A DNA stretch of 64,000 nucleotides, taken from assembly GCF_010389155.1 (NCBI RefSeq), contig NC_057761.1, positions 49,090,213-49,154,212 of the forward strand. Direction: 5' to 3'. The notes below the pieces were generated by a model. That model made no database searches, was not told the DNA's origin, and saw nothing but the letters and a program-made list of their open reading frames with translations. Position 1 is the stretch's first letter; each line of letters starts with the position of its first letter. A program made the translations under genes and the position numbers. Positions 35,859-51,975 of the stretch are shown piece by piece. Source of the DNA: Erigeron canadensis. Its lineage: Eukaryota; Streptophyta; Magnoliopsida; Asterales; Asteraceae.

Positions 35859-36477
35859 TAGGACTTTAAACAAACTGAACAGTTTATGAACAGTTCACGA
35901 ACCGTTCGGCGGGAAGTTCATTCGAGTTCGTTCATTTATTTATGTTCATGAACGTTCGATAATTTGTTCGTGAAAATTCCCTCGTTTATGTTCGTTTACA
36001 TATACTAATACCTAAGCAACTATACCTAAAAAATAGCTTAAATATAAATATTTTATTTATCTCATATAGATATAATATATATACATATATATATATATTA
36101 ATTTATATTAAATTATTAATACCTACTGCCTATATTTTAAGAAAAAGTTTAAATATAAATATTTCGTTTATATTAAAAGCGTGTGATCGTGTAATATTGA
36201 GCTCGGAAATAAAAGGATATAAACCTCTTTTTTATTAGATTAGTTATGCTGTATATTCGTATCATACATAGAAATATTTCGTAAAACTTTTAGCCGATGG
36301 ATATTTGTAATCTTGAGTTTAAGTTCTAATGCTTATAGCTGTATGTTTATTGTTTGTTCATTAGTGTTCGTTCATTTGTATTCGTGAACATTCGTTTATG
36401 GACATAAACGAACGAACATGAATAAGCCAACATGTTCGTTTATCCGTTCGTGTTAGTTCAGGTTGTTTACAACCCTA
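35859..36477. mobile_element. hAT element with GTTCG-rich subterminal repeats, 619 bp
   Basis: The ends TAGGACTTTAAACAAACTGA and, inverted, TAGGGTTGTAAACAACCTGA form the terminal repeats. AGTGGGTG flanks both sides exactly (35851-35858 and 36478-36485). The subterminal regions are dense in GTTCGTTCA/TGAACGAAC motifs. The AT-rich interior has no transposase. Confidence 0.85.
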
Positions 36478-36753
36478 AGTGGGTGGAGAGGGAATTAGGG
36501 AGGGTGGTGCGTGCCCGGGTTCCTCACCGGCCTCTTTCCTTTCTTTTTTAACTTTATTTGGGTGGGAAATGAGTGAGAAAAAATGGTGAGATATTCCGTG
36601 AAGATAGGAAAAATTAGAGTAAGTGAAGAAAAGTTGGGAAGAGTGATAAGGTACACCCCATAGTATGCAATTCCAAATATTGAAATATAGGTTATTGATA
36701 ACGTAATTTCCCGAGTATGAAAAAAAGGATGAATAAAAGGAATCCATAGTAAT

Positions 36754-37716
36754 GGCTGACAATTTTGACACGAAACTTCTTAACACGACATGACACAACC
36801 TGTTCTTAACAGGTTTTATATTTATGCTTAACATGTTTTGTATCCTAACAGATCCGAATCTGTTAAGACATGAAATGTTTTCGTGTCTTAACAGGTCCGA
36901 ACCTGTTAGACATGTTAAAGACATGTTAAGTCACACACACACACACACACCATGTTAAAATTATGAAACCCTAAATACCTTTTATTTTCCAGTAGTCTAA
37001 TATGCAGCCTCCCAGGTCCCAACCCTCCCTCTCTTCCAAGATCGATCCATCATCAATCCAACTATCCAAGGTCGATCAATCATTAATCCAAGTCGATCCA
37101 TCATCAATCCAGTCGATTCTTCATCAACCATCAATCGATTCTTATTCAATCCATAATCAATCCAAGTCGATCTGTTCAACCGATTGGTAACTTCTTTACT
37201 TTTTACTACTTCAATTCATCAATCGATTTGTTTAATTTCATCGATGGATTCGTTTATTTTTATGTAACTAAGAACGGAAAGTGTAGTCGATTTATATGTA
37301 ATTAAGAACAGAAAGTGTTCAATCGATTTATATGTATTATGTAATTAAGAACAAAAAGTGTTTATGAACTTTTGTGTCATTGTGGATTATTATGGTTATG
37401 TATTAATTAAGACTTTTATAGAACTTTTGTATTCCATTTTGTTAAACTATTGTGGTGTTTTTGACTATTTTCATATGATCATAATCGTTAGAACTTTTGA
37501 TGTTGCAAGTTTTACCCCATTTTTTAAGTGAATTATATAGGTTTAGTGTTAAGAGGTCCTTAACAGGTGCACCTTTAAAGTTCGTGTTGTGTTTGTGTCC
37601 AGAAAAAATGACACAATTTCTTAACAGGTCGTGTTTGTGTGTACCCTTAACACGTTCGTGTATACCCTTAACAGATTCGTGTATTAACAAGTTTCGTATG
37701 ATTTGTTATGTCAGCC
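36754..37716. mobile_element. hAT-like element with AACACG/CGTGTT subterminal motifs and leader-like core
   Basis: The ends GGCTGACAATTTTGACACGAA and, inverted, GGCTGACATAACAAATCATAC bound regions rich in CTTAACAGG and TAACACG motifs. The centre (about 36965-37190) begins AAACCCTAAATACC, contains iterated CCATCATCAATCCAA-type units, and has a GATTG|GTAACT splice-donor-like site near 37186. This resembles the first untranslated exon of a transposase gene whose body was lost. No exact target duplication was found. Confidence 0.5.
36931..36951. repeat. (CA)n microsatellite
   Basis: About ten CA units lie within the left subterminal part of the hAT-like element at 36754-37716. Confidence 0.9.
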
Positions 37717-38343
37717 TTATCTATACTAAAGACAGGAGAGTGGCTTCTTAATTAAAAAGAAAAAAAAGAAAATTAATATATACAAAAGCATCGGGGGAGC
37801 GCTACGTGTACTAATTTGGGTTTCCCGTACCCGACAAAAACCATTTTTATGTGGTTAATGTATTATGTTTTTAAAGGCCTTTGGAAGGAATAAAACAAAA
37901 TAAAATCAGCTAATGACCCAAAGTAGGATATATATCTTAATTAATAACATGAAGTTTTGTCTTAAAAGGTTGATTAGAGTACCAACTTGCTAACTACTCG
38001 TATATGTTTATATGCGACTTATTCTTGAACCATTAGCTGGGGTTTTTGTTAACCGAATATTTTAATGTGTCATCTTTTAAATATAAAAATGGTATTTTTT
38101 GTTTGTAAAGCTCTAATATGACAACATTTATTATTTCAAATTTTTCATGACAAATAATTATGTTAAAAAAGAGGTAACTGGTTATAGAGTTAATATTTAT
38201 AATTTGTACCATTGTGTTACAACAGATGTAAATAATGAACCTCACTGAAAACACAATAGATTTAATATTGCGTATATACAATTTTTTGTATAAATGTGGA
38301 TGCTAGAATTAAACAGAACGATAGTATGCATGCCGTCGTAAAC

Positions 38344-38349
<6 letters not shown>
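37717..38349. other. Spacer, nothing recognised
   Basis: No gene is supported; the minus-strand frame at 38033-38281 is AT-rich and without motifs. Confidence 0.4.
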
Positions 38350-38374
<25 letters not shown>

Positions 38375-38375
38375 T
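38350..38375. repeat. (TA)n microsatellite
   Basis: An uninterrupted run of about 12-13 TA units immediately abuts the third copy of the TA-embedded MITE family. Confidence 0.9.
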
Positions 38376-38750
38376 GGGGTGCCAATCAAATGAGAACTAA
38401 TTTAAAATGAGAACAAATGAGAAAATTTAAAAACTACATTTTGATCCATTAAAAGTCTATAAATTTGACATATAGTGCATAACTAATTATCATTATTTAA
38501 GTGTTTAACAACACATGGATCCGTCAAAATCGAAAAAAATCACATTTTTTGTTAGATGCATCATTTTGATAATATGCATCCAAGATGGATGCATAAAACA
38601 AAAAACATGATTTTTTCGATTTTAAAAAATTAATGTGTTGTTAAACACTTAAATAATGATAATTAGTTATGCACTATGTTAGTTTTATGGACTTTTAATG
38701 CATCAAAATGATGTTTTTAAGTGTTCTCACCGTTCTTATTTTAAAAGTGT
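38376..38750. mobile_element. TA-embedded foldback MITE, copy 3
   Basis: The left end reads GGGGTGCCAATCAAATGAGA directly after a (TA)n run, and the body aligns with the copies at 11685 and 31545, including the CATTTTGAT and TTTTCGATTTT motifs. The right end fades near AAAAGTGTTATCTTG and lacks the ATTTGATT terminus, so this side is truncated. Confidence 0.65.
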
Positions 38751-39046
38751 TATCTTGAAGTTTATAACTGTATGGAGGCATGGATTATCATCCGTTATAC
38801 ACTTATGTGTAGATTTGGATTCTTGATCACATGTGCACGAATATTGCTGTGATTACATGTGAAAATCATGATTTTTCTGTGGGCCCGTCGCTGGAAAGTC
38901 TTAGTGGTTTTACAAAAAAGTCTTGTATATCGTAGTAGATGATGGTGGTGGTCTATAAGTTACGAAAATCAATGGTTCTTTTTTGGATTTTTTTTAGTTA
39001 GTCTCAAATTATCTTTCCCCTATATATATATATATATATATATAAC

Positions 39047-39177
39047 GGGAAGTGATATTCGTATAATTTCTTTTGATTGATATACCACAACTATGCATTA
39101 CTGGTTTGTACAGTCAACTCTACAATTTGTACATTGTGGTACATTAATCAAAAATGATTGTACGAATATTAGTTCTC
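39047..39177. mobile_element. Short foldback MITE beside TA repeat, 131 bp
   Basis: GGGAAGTGATATTCGTATAA at the left mirrors GAGAACTAATATTCGTACAA read from the right, and the arms meet at ATACCACAA/TTGTGGTAC. An (AT)n tract precedes it and a long (TAT)n tract follows. Confidence 0.65.
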
Positions 39178-39179
39178 AT

Positions 39180-39194
39180 ATATTATTATTATTA

Positions 39195-39273
<79 letters not shown>
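39180..39273. repeat. (TAT)n microsatellite, ~30 units
   Basis: A nearly perfect TAT run of over 90 bases, with one variant unit (TTGTTA) near its start. Long poly-Leu and poly-Tyr frames over it are artefacts. Confidence 0.95.
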
Positions 39274-39348
39274 CGTATGACTAAAATTCACAAGCTCACT
39301 TCAGTAAGTGTGAACTTTTTTTTTTTTTGGATGATGAAGAAGATATGA

Positions 39349-41274
39349 TATTCAGCAAATGTAAAGCAAGCTAGTCAACCCTAAAAAAACATAGCTTAAG
39401 ATAAAGTATAGTATTTACTATATTTTGTAACACTGTTTTGATAATGACAGATGTTGCTAATCTCTCATTTAATAAGGAGTAATAAATACATAAATGTGCG
39501 ACTATCACTTCAAATCAACATTTTCTATTTTTACCATTTCTTGCATGTAATAAATTGCTATGACTTATTAGGAACATGCAATTCTTCGGATTGTTATTAA
39601 TAAAAGAAAAATGTTAAATAAATTAAGCCTTTAGGGCTTTACTTAAGGTTTATAAAAAGGTTGTACGTTTCTATATCAAAAATTCACCCCTGATTTTTAT
39701 GGTAAATGTACAATTATTTAATGCACCTTAACGAAAGCTCTTAGGGTTTCGTTTAGCAAAACTCTTAATAAAATTCACTTTCATTCTAATAATTAATTTA
39801 ACAAAAATATATATATATACGTTTAACTTAGAGTAAACAGCACGTACGCATTAGGCATTTTTAACAATATTATATTCATATTAATTATTAAAATATTTTT
39901 AAAGAGAATGTACGTTTAGCAAAATAATTAAACAATATTGTCGTTCAACTTTAGGCTGAAAGTTGAAAAAAACTAAAATCAACTGTACATGTTGCTATGT
40001 GTTGTCAAATGATTAATAGATCATTTAGCTCTCTTAATCAAGGATAACGACATGTAATCCTTCCAACTGGGAATAGTTTTATTATAAATTAATTACTCTC
40101 GATCACATGCCGTTTTGTCTCTAAAACAAATTTGGATTACATATGATCGTTTTGTGTTTACAATTATGCCTTTGTCCCCCTGCTAATTCTTTTTGTTTGA
40201 TCAACAGAACAAAAGGAGTTTGCATCTTTTCTTAGGAATAACAAAACACGCTAATCAAGGAAGGTAGGTAGCTAGAGAAAACAAGAAATTAACCTGCTAT
40301 CAAGCTAGCTTCTCTTTGTTGAACCGTTTGATTTTACTAAAGTTACTTTGATAATACGTCGTTAATGCATGAGTATATGGATGCATGCATTATTAATATT
40401 ATTATCTATAGATAAAAGAAGTTAGGTTAGATATTATATATGACCGAGTCTAAAACAATAGATAGGCCACCTATACACATGTCACAATTGTATATATGTA
40501 CACTTATCCCGGTGCAGAGCCACATGGAGGCAAAGATTATTGCTCATGATCACCTATTCACCCACAAGAAAATCTATGAACTTTATATATTTCTATATAT
40601 ATCTTATACATTTTATATCTGTTAATATCTCTTGTGAAAATGTCCACCCTTCTAATTTCTAAATCGAATAGCTAGATCGTGTGTGTATATATTATATATA
40701 TGTTTGATAAGTTGGGATTCCGATGATGAAAGTCTAAATAATGACAAGTCGATCAAGAGATCGACAAATTGCAAGAGAGAGGCCTTATTATTATTATTTA
40801 CTATTATTGTTAGTACCTAATATATTAGAAACCACTTTGATCGTTATTTTGTCTTTCTTTTCTAATAAGTTTAAAATGTTTACGCGGCCAATTTTATATT
40901 TCTACTTGCAATTTGCATTGGGTTCGTTTAATAAACATGAAGTAAAAGTCAAAATCTACGTTAATCTCAATTAGTGCATTTTTATATTTCTACTTGCAAT
41001 TTGCATGGGGTTCACTTAAGTAATTCATTAAATTTACATGATTCTTATATTAGCTTTAAAAAAAAGACAATTAATTAATCTATGTAAAGACAAGAATCAT
41101 ATTACCTAATGAAGAAAGTATGACTAGAGAAGATGCACCAGATCTTAAGTGCTAGTATTTAAATAAGTACACTATTTACGATAGCCAACATTCTTCAATT
41201 TTTTCATTTTCTCTTTCTTTTCTTTCTCTCTTTTGTTTATATACAATTAACTAACTACTAAAATTATCTTCTTA
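39349..41274. other. Gene-poor spacer
   Basis: No supported gene. The phrase TTTTTATATTTCTACTTGCA occurs near 40891 and again near 40980, separated by about 88 bases, a partial direct duplication. Confidence 0.4.
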
Positions 41275-41589
41275 CTAGACGGATGTCCGCACGATGCGAC
41301 AACGATAACGGTAGCGACGACGGTGTGATGATGGCGGTAGTGGTGGCGGCGATGTACAACAGTGATGGTGGCGTGGTAGTGAATGTAAATTAATTGATGT
41401 AAAAGGAGTTAATATGGTAATTTAAGGGTTGCAGAATTTATGTTGTAAGTTATTTCATCAAGAGTATTATAGGTATATAAGTGAAGATGTTTAAATTAGT
41501 GAATAAAGAAGAGAGGTAATATGGTTATTTAACGTCGTAATTACTAAAAAGGAAGGACAATTTGCTTTATATAGTAGTATAAATATAGA
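41275..41589 (-). mobile_element. Non-autonomous Helitron, CTAG-ended, 315 bp
   Basis: On the minus strand the 5' end TCTATATTTATACTACTATA follows an A (41590), and the 3' end GTCGCATCGTGCGGACATCC then GTCTAG is followed by T (41274). A CGCA/TGCG hairpin sits just before the terminus. The 3' part is rich in GCC/CAC triplets. No Rep/helicase frame is present. Confidence 0.7.
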
Positions 41590-41737
41590 TTAAGTGTATT
41601 AAATGGCTACAATGAGGGGTTTTGATGATAGTGCGGGGTGGATTCCTTGCAATTTGAAGTGGATAAGCGGTGGATGAAAAGGTTGATGATGTGGCAAAAT
41701 TAGAGTGTAAAATTTGGGGTGCGTGATAGAAACTCTC

Positions 41738-41866
41738 CATATCGCCCTATTTATACAACAAATATTAGTTAACTACAACAAAAGTACACAATTTATTACG
41801 TAGTGTATAACTGTAAGATTTGTTGTAGAAGGCTAAAACTTGTTGTAGCAATATCACTTCCCTATC
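41738..41866. mobile_element. Possible short MITE with GTGATATTGC end
   Basis: Read from the right, the end GGGAAGTGATATTGCTACAA resembles the terminus of the 39047 element, and TTGTTGTAG motifs recur in both orientations. The left end is less certain, so boundaries are approximate. Confidence 0.35.
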
Positions 41867-42018
41867 GCCTAAAATGAAATTTTGCTTATGAATTAGTTTG
41901 TATCTTTATATAGTTACTCATTCTAGACGTATTTTCGCTTGTTCTTTGTTCAAACACTTTCAAAGATTAGATAAATTAGAATGCACGTACATGCTACAAA
42001 TTGTCAATTATAAGTAAA

Positions 42019-42100
42019 CTAGTTTCTTACTCCGGGCGTTGCTTTGGAAAATTTACAAAACAATACATTATACAACATGCATTACAAAAGCATATTATTA
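42019..42100 (-). mobile_element. Helitron 3' end (CTAG), partial
   Basis: On the minus strand the sequence reads GCAACGCCCGGAGTAAGAAA then CTAG, followed by T at 42018. The hairpin is weak. The 5' end was not located, so the upper boundary is nominal. Confidence 0.45.
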
Positions 42101-43649
42101 AAAAAAAAAATACTACTACACAAATAATAAAAAGCGTTGCAATAGTCTATTTAAAAACTAACCAGAAAAACTATTTCATAGTATTATACCCATCCATTGT
42201 TATATAATTATCGATCGTTAGCGTCGGGTAACTAAAATAAAGCATAAAATGTGAATTCTTGAGAGCCCATTTATTTATGTTTTTTTTTTTTTATCATTAT
42301 TCGTTCTGTTTATTTTGATTTAAAAAAAAAAAGAAAGAAGAAGATGAAGCCTCTTAGAAAATAAAATAAAAGAAAATGTCCATAATTCATTCAAATGAAA
42401 AAATTGAGTAGGAGTTGTGAACTATAAAAGATAGGGGTGAAAGTTGTAAGAGGTAAAAAATTAGTGGTAAAAATAAAAAGCCTATAAAATGCACCGTAGA
42501 TAAGATTGTTTTGAAATGTATATATATACTAATGATTTAAACCAATACATATACTCCATATAAATTATCTATAGACTAGGAAGGGAAGATGACGTTTATA
42601 ACTATAACCAGAACTTGTTGTCTAATGTGTACGTATTATCTTTCCAGAGTAATAGACATATGCGGGTTTCATACATATCAACAAATCCATACTGTAAAAG
42701 GATGAAGACGCTTTTCACTTGCCTTTGTAGTTACCAGTTACCCATTAGGAATTTGGAGGTTTGATCAGGCAACAAAAAAAGCTTGATTCATCAGCAAACT
42801 TTAGGAGAGGGTTATGCAGATTTGATTGATCTCAAATGTGATAACCAATGACAATTCAGCATTTTATACGATTTTACTTTGTTTCAATATCTCCAATACT
42901 TTAAGATCTTCCATTGATGCACATTGATGGTTGAATAACAAGACTAACTTTGGGGACATTTTATACATTTTGATTTAATCACGTATTGAGACAATAGTAA
43001 CCTTTTGGCAACGCTTGATGTCATAATGAATTATGGGAGATTATATTAGTACCATATATTTTAATAAATCTACCACATTCATGCTTAATCCATTTGTACA
43101 GTATGTTATAACACTTACACAGTGCAATAAATTAAGGGCATTTTTTTTTTGTTAATTATTGCATTTTCTTGTAAAGACAAATCAAATTTGGGTTAAAATT
43201 TGAGCTAAATTGTCTACTAGAACTTTTTCTTTTTTAACTGGAACACTTAAGAACTACAAAGGTCTTGCATCTAAAACTGAAAGTAGTAAATAGAAAAGGG
43301 TGGAAATTCCCTCAATTTCCCCAACTTGATTAATCAAGATTGTTCTAACTTGACCCCTCAAGTTAGAAACAACTTGAGGGGATTTCTACCTAGATAAAAT
43401 GGCTGAAAATGGAAATGTAGATAAGCAGATGGGAGTTGATAGAAAAGGTGAATATTTCCATACAAAGAGAAAAGCAGAAAAAGAGTGTCATAAGGTTATA
43501 GAAGGGATGTTTTTGTGACCTTTTCCAATTTAGTCCATCTTACGATAGGCGCATTAATTCAACACAACTTTTGTTTTTACAAAATAAAAGAAGCAAAACC
43601 AACAAGGAAAAGGAGCACTTCCTTATCAAACCTTTGCATACACCAGCAG
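42101..43649. other. Spacer 3' of the UBC gene
   Basis: No gene is supported. The last few hundred bases before 43650 probably hold the 3' untranslated region of the minus-strand UBC gene. CAAGTTAGAAACAACTTG near 43359-43376 forms a short perfect inverted repeat. Confidence 0.4.
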
Positions 43650-48866
<5,217 letters not shown>

Positions 48867-48902
48867 CCTTTAAAAGGACACGACACACCCCACCAGGATT
48901 TC

Positions 48903-49015
48903 CTACAAATTTCCCCACGCAATTTTATGCATAAATAAACTATAGATACAGGAATCATATATATTTGAAAAAAGTTTGACAAACAAGTTGTTGATAGAGA
49001 GAGGGAGAATCTTAC
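48903..49015 (-). other. Putative 5' leader intron of the UBC gene
   Basis: On the minus strand TCGAG|GTAAGA at 49015 and TTTGTAG|GA at 48903 make a good donor and acceptor about 37 bases before the start codon, bounding a 113-base T-rich segment. Leader introns are frequent in plant UBC genes. This is a prediction from splice motifs only. Confidence 0.55.
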
Positions 49016-49149
49016 CTCGAAGATCCTCTCACCTCTGATTATTATTAATATTATTATTATTTTAATTTTAATTGAATCTTTTCGTGTTTCTGAAAATTCG
49101 GAGGAAGGTATGGTGATCGATCAAATAGATAGATATAAATTCTCTCTGT

Positions 49150-50992
49150 ATGTATCTATTCAGTCGTCTCTTTCTTTCTATTGGTCCGATACCCTCGTCT
49201 TTCTGATGATGCCAACTTTAGTCCTTAAGCTTTAAAATGATTATACAACAAATAAACACTGGGAGTTTTTTCATGTTTGATTTATCTGAAACAATGCTTT
49301 ATTTTACTCACATGCTAGCTAACTGGAGTTCTTGCTAAAATCTCTTAAAAAAAACAAACTTTTAATTTTTAACCATTAAGGCATGGTTAAACAAACCTAA
49401 AATCTCTTAAAAAAACAAAACTTTTAATTTTTAACCATGAAAGCATGGTAAAACAAATAAATTTAGAGAGTGTTGGGGTATTAAGAGCCTTAGAGGTAAG
49501 GATAAAGAAAGGTAATAAACAAACATCTTTGGTTAAAAGGTAATGAGTAGTCTTCTTTAGGGCTAGCTCAACCTTTTCGGGAGTTTTAAGCAGGATCAAC
49601 TTTTGGGGCCTTTTTACGGTCTTCAATAGATACCCTACCCCGTTTGAGATCGACAAATGATAATCGAAAAAACTTATAAATGTGAGTAATAGTCACCCGT
49701 AAAAACATACATGAAAGTAAAGTATAACTAAAGTAAATCTTCTTATTAACTAAAATAAATCTTTATGTCTAAATTATTGTATTTCATTTTTAAGTTGGCT
49801 TTGGTCACTCATCGGGAGTTTATTCCTAAATTTATATTGTGTAATTGTACCTATTAGCAATTAGCATCTTGTTAATTTGCTTTTATCAATAAAACATATG
49901 TCGTTCCAAAAAATATATATATAAAATAAATCTTTTCATTTAAAGACATAATATGATTAGTAATAGAATTGTTATGGTGACTATTAATAAGTGTTCTTTT
50001 ATATGTTTTTGTGTATACATAATGACAAAAGGATTACGATAGCAGTTATTAGGAATTGAGAAAATGATCAATTTTGTGTATACATATGGACAAAAGGATA
50101 AATTTTTTTAAACCCAAAACTAAATTTATATAACAAACTAACAAAGTACACCTCAACTCAATTTGGTAGCAATTGGGGGGCCTTAAACAATGGCCTAGCC
50201 CAACATACATATAGAGCCGACACTTTATCTTCAAAAAGAGTTAATTGCGTAAAGTGAATGGAGCTAGTAAAATGGACGAACGTGGCAATAATGAACCAGG
50301 TTTGGACTTAAATAACTAAATTTTTTGATGAGGGATTGATGTACAAAAAAGATATAACCACAAAGACGATTCGTGTAATTAACTCTTTTTATAATTGTTA
50401 AACTTCTAAATGCACATCTTCTGTTTTTCTTTAATTATTTTATGTACCTTGTATGTAAAAAAATATAAAAAATACTTTTTTAAATCAAAAATATTGTACA
50501 TTATTATTGGAAATTTGCCTTTTATGTTTAACTTCATAAATTTGTAGTTGGTTGATTGTCTTTATAATCATCATTAGATCATTAGATTAGTATACTTTGG
50601 ATCTTTGTTAGTGTTTTGAAACGTCTTAGACGTGGTATTACGAATCTATGCTGTCCTTAACAAACAACATTCGAATTATTCAAAACCTAATGTCACAAAT
50701 CATAACCTAGTAACAAAACAACACCCCTCTTTTCTTGGGATTGACTCATCATCAAATCCACAAATGCATGTTCGCTTAACAGGACGAACCAATTGCATAA
50801 GACATTAAAATAGACGTGGGTAACACTTGACCTTAATTGAAAAACGAATCAAGATACTGTGAAATGTAACAAAATGGTAAACTTATCATGACACGTAAGG
50901 TTGAAAGATTGAGTAATTACATACTAATCACATTTTTATTTTGTTTCATGTTTTTTTCCATCACAATTAAGGACGCATAAGCTCATAAAAAA
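49150..50992. other. Spacer between UBC and IF-2 genes
   Basis: The divergent genes share this region as upstream sequence. No coding sequence is supported. A 62 bp duplication lies at 49337-49460. Confidence 0.4.
49337..49460. repeat. 62 bp imperfect tandem duplication
   Basis: AAAATCTCTTAAAAAAA...CTTTTAATTTTTAACCAT occurs at 49337 and again at 49399, with small differences near the end of each unit. Confidence 0.8.
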
Positions 50993-51276
50993 AGGATTAT
51001 TACCTATGAATGTAACTAACTATGATCAAATTTTTATGTTATGTGAAGATCTTATGAAATGTCTATGTCATGTAATGAACTTTTAAATCTCGATTATTAG
51101 ATGTATCCGACCAATTAAAAATTTTACACGTGGAAAATTATATGGTTGCCACATATATGCGGGTACATCCAATAACTAAAATTTGAAAGTTCATTATATT
51201 ACATGGATATTTTATGAGATTTTTACATAACATAAACATTTTGTCATAGTTAATTACATTCACAATTGATAATCCT
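50993..51276. mobile_element. Foldback MITE upstream of IF-2, 9 bp TSD
   Basis: The arms AGGATTATTACCTATGAATG and, inverted, AGGATTATCAATTGTGAATG align for over 100 bases through AACTATGA, TTATGTTATGT and CATGTAAT. The flanks CATAAAAAA (50984-50992) and TATAAAAAA (51277-51285) agree at eight of nine bases, suggesting a Mutator-type duplication. Confidence 0.7.
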
Positions 51277-51338
51277 TATAAAAAATTATTTGTATCACTT
51301 TAGTTTTTAAGGGATTAGTTTCCTGGAATATAAGAAAC

Positions 51339-51573
51339 TTTGAACGAATGTCTATAGTAGGAAAATACTAAAGTTGTATGTATTATACAACTCGAAATAA
51401 TGTTTATTATATGCAAGAATTTTGCTTCAACCAATTAAAATTTGACAAGTATCACCTGTATATGGTTGCCACATATGTTTTCTTACCTACAATAGACATT
51501 TTTTCAACATTTTTTTAAATTACATACAATACACACGACTTTAATTTGTTCCTACTATAAATATTCGTTCAAA
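51339..51573. mobile_element. Second, related foldback MITE upstream of IF-2
   Basis: TTTGAACGAATGTCTATAGT at the left mirrors TTTGAACGAATATTTATAGT from the right. Its centre shares CCAATTAAAA and TATATGGTTGCCACATAT with the element 60 bases upstream, so the two are relatives. It ends about 70-100 bases before the likely IF-2 leader. Confidence 0.6.
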
Positions 51574-51791
51574 AATATTCGTATCATATTTTTTCTTCGT
51601 GTGATTTTCAATTAAATAAACAAACCTTAACCGTCCATTCCATTCTACAGTACTCCGCAGAACATTTCTCTCTAATTAATTGTTTTCACGATCACTTCCT
51701 CACCGGCCACAACCAATCTCCGCCACTCCTCACCGGACCACCATAACTCCGGTCAACTCTGTAAAGTCTAGCAAACATACAATAATTTCAG

Positions 51792-51952
51792 GTAATTATG
51801 TGGTTTCTCTACCCCGGGGCCGTATTTATTTGCCACTGATTTGTTTAGGTTTTACAACTTTATTTTTGTTTTCATTTTTTGTTACGTAAGGTTTTAAGCA
51901 CAATATTTATGATGCCACTTTATTCAAGCTTAACCCTCCTTTTATTATCTAG
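51792..51952 (+). other. Putative 5' leader intron of IF-2
   Basis: TTTCAG|GTAATT at 51791/51792 and TTATCTAG at 51952 (or TTGCAG at 51959) could bound an intron in the leader. This is based on splice motifs and the lack of a long ATG-initiated frame in this stretch. Confidence 0.4.
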
Positions 51953-51975
51953 GTTGCAGAAAGTGTGACTTATGA

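Noticed and set aside
39093..39348. Poly-leucine and poly-tyrosine open frames
   Set aside because: They are translations of the TAT microsatellite.
51680..51889. Frame MFSRSLPHRPQ... upstream of IF-2
   Set aside because: It begins at TTG, not ATG, and overlaps the likely leader and its intron.
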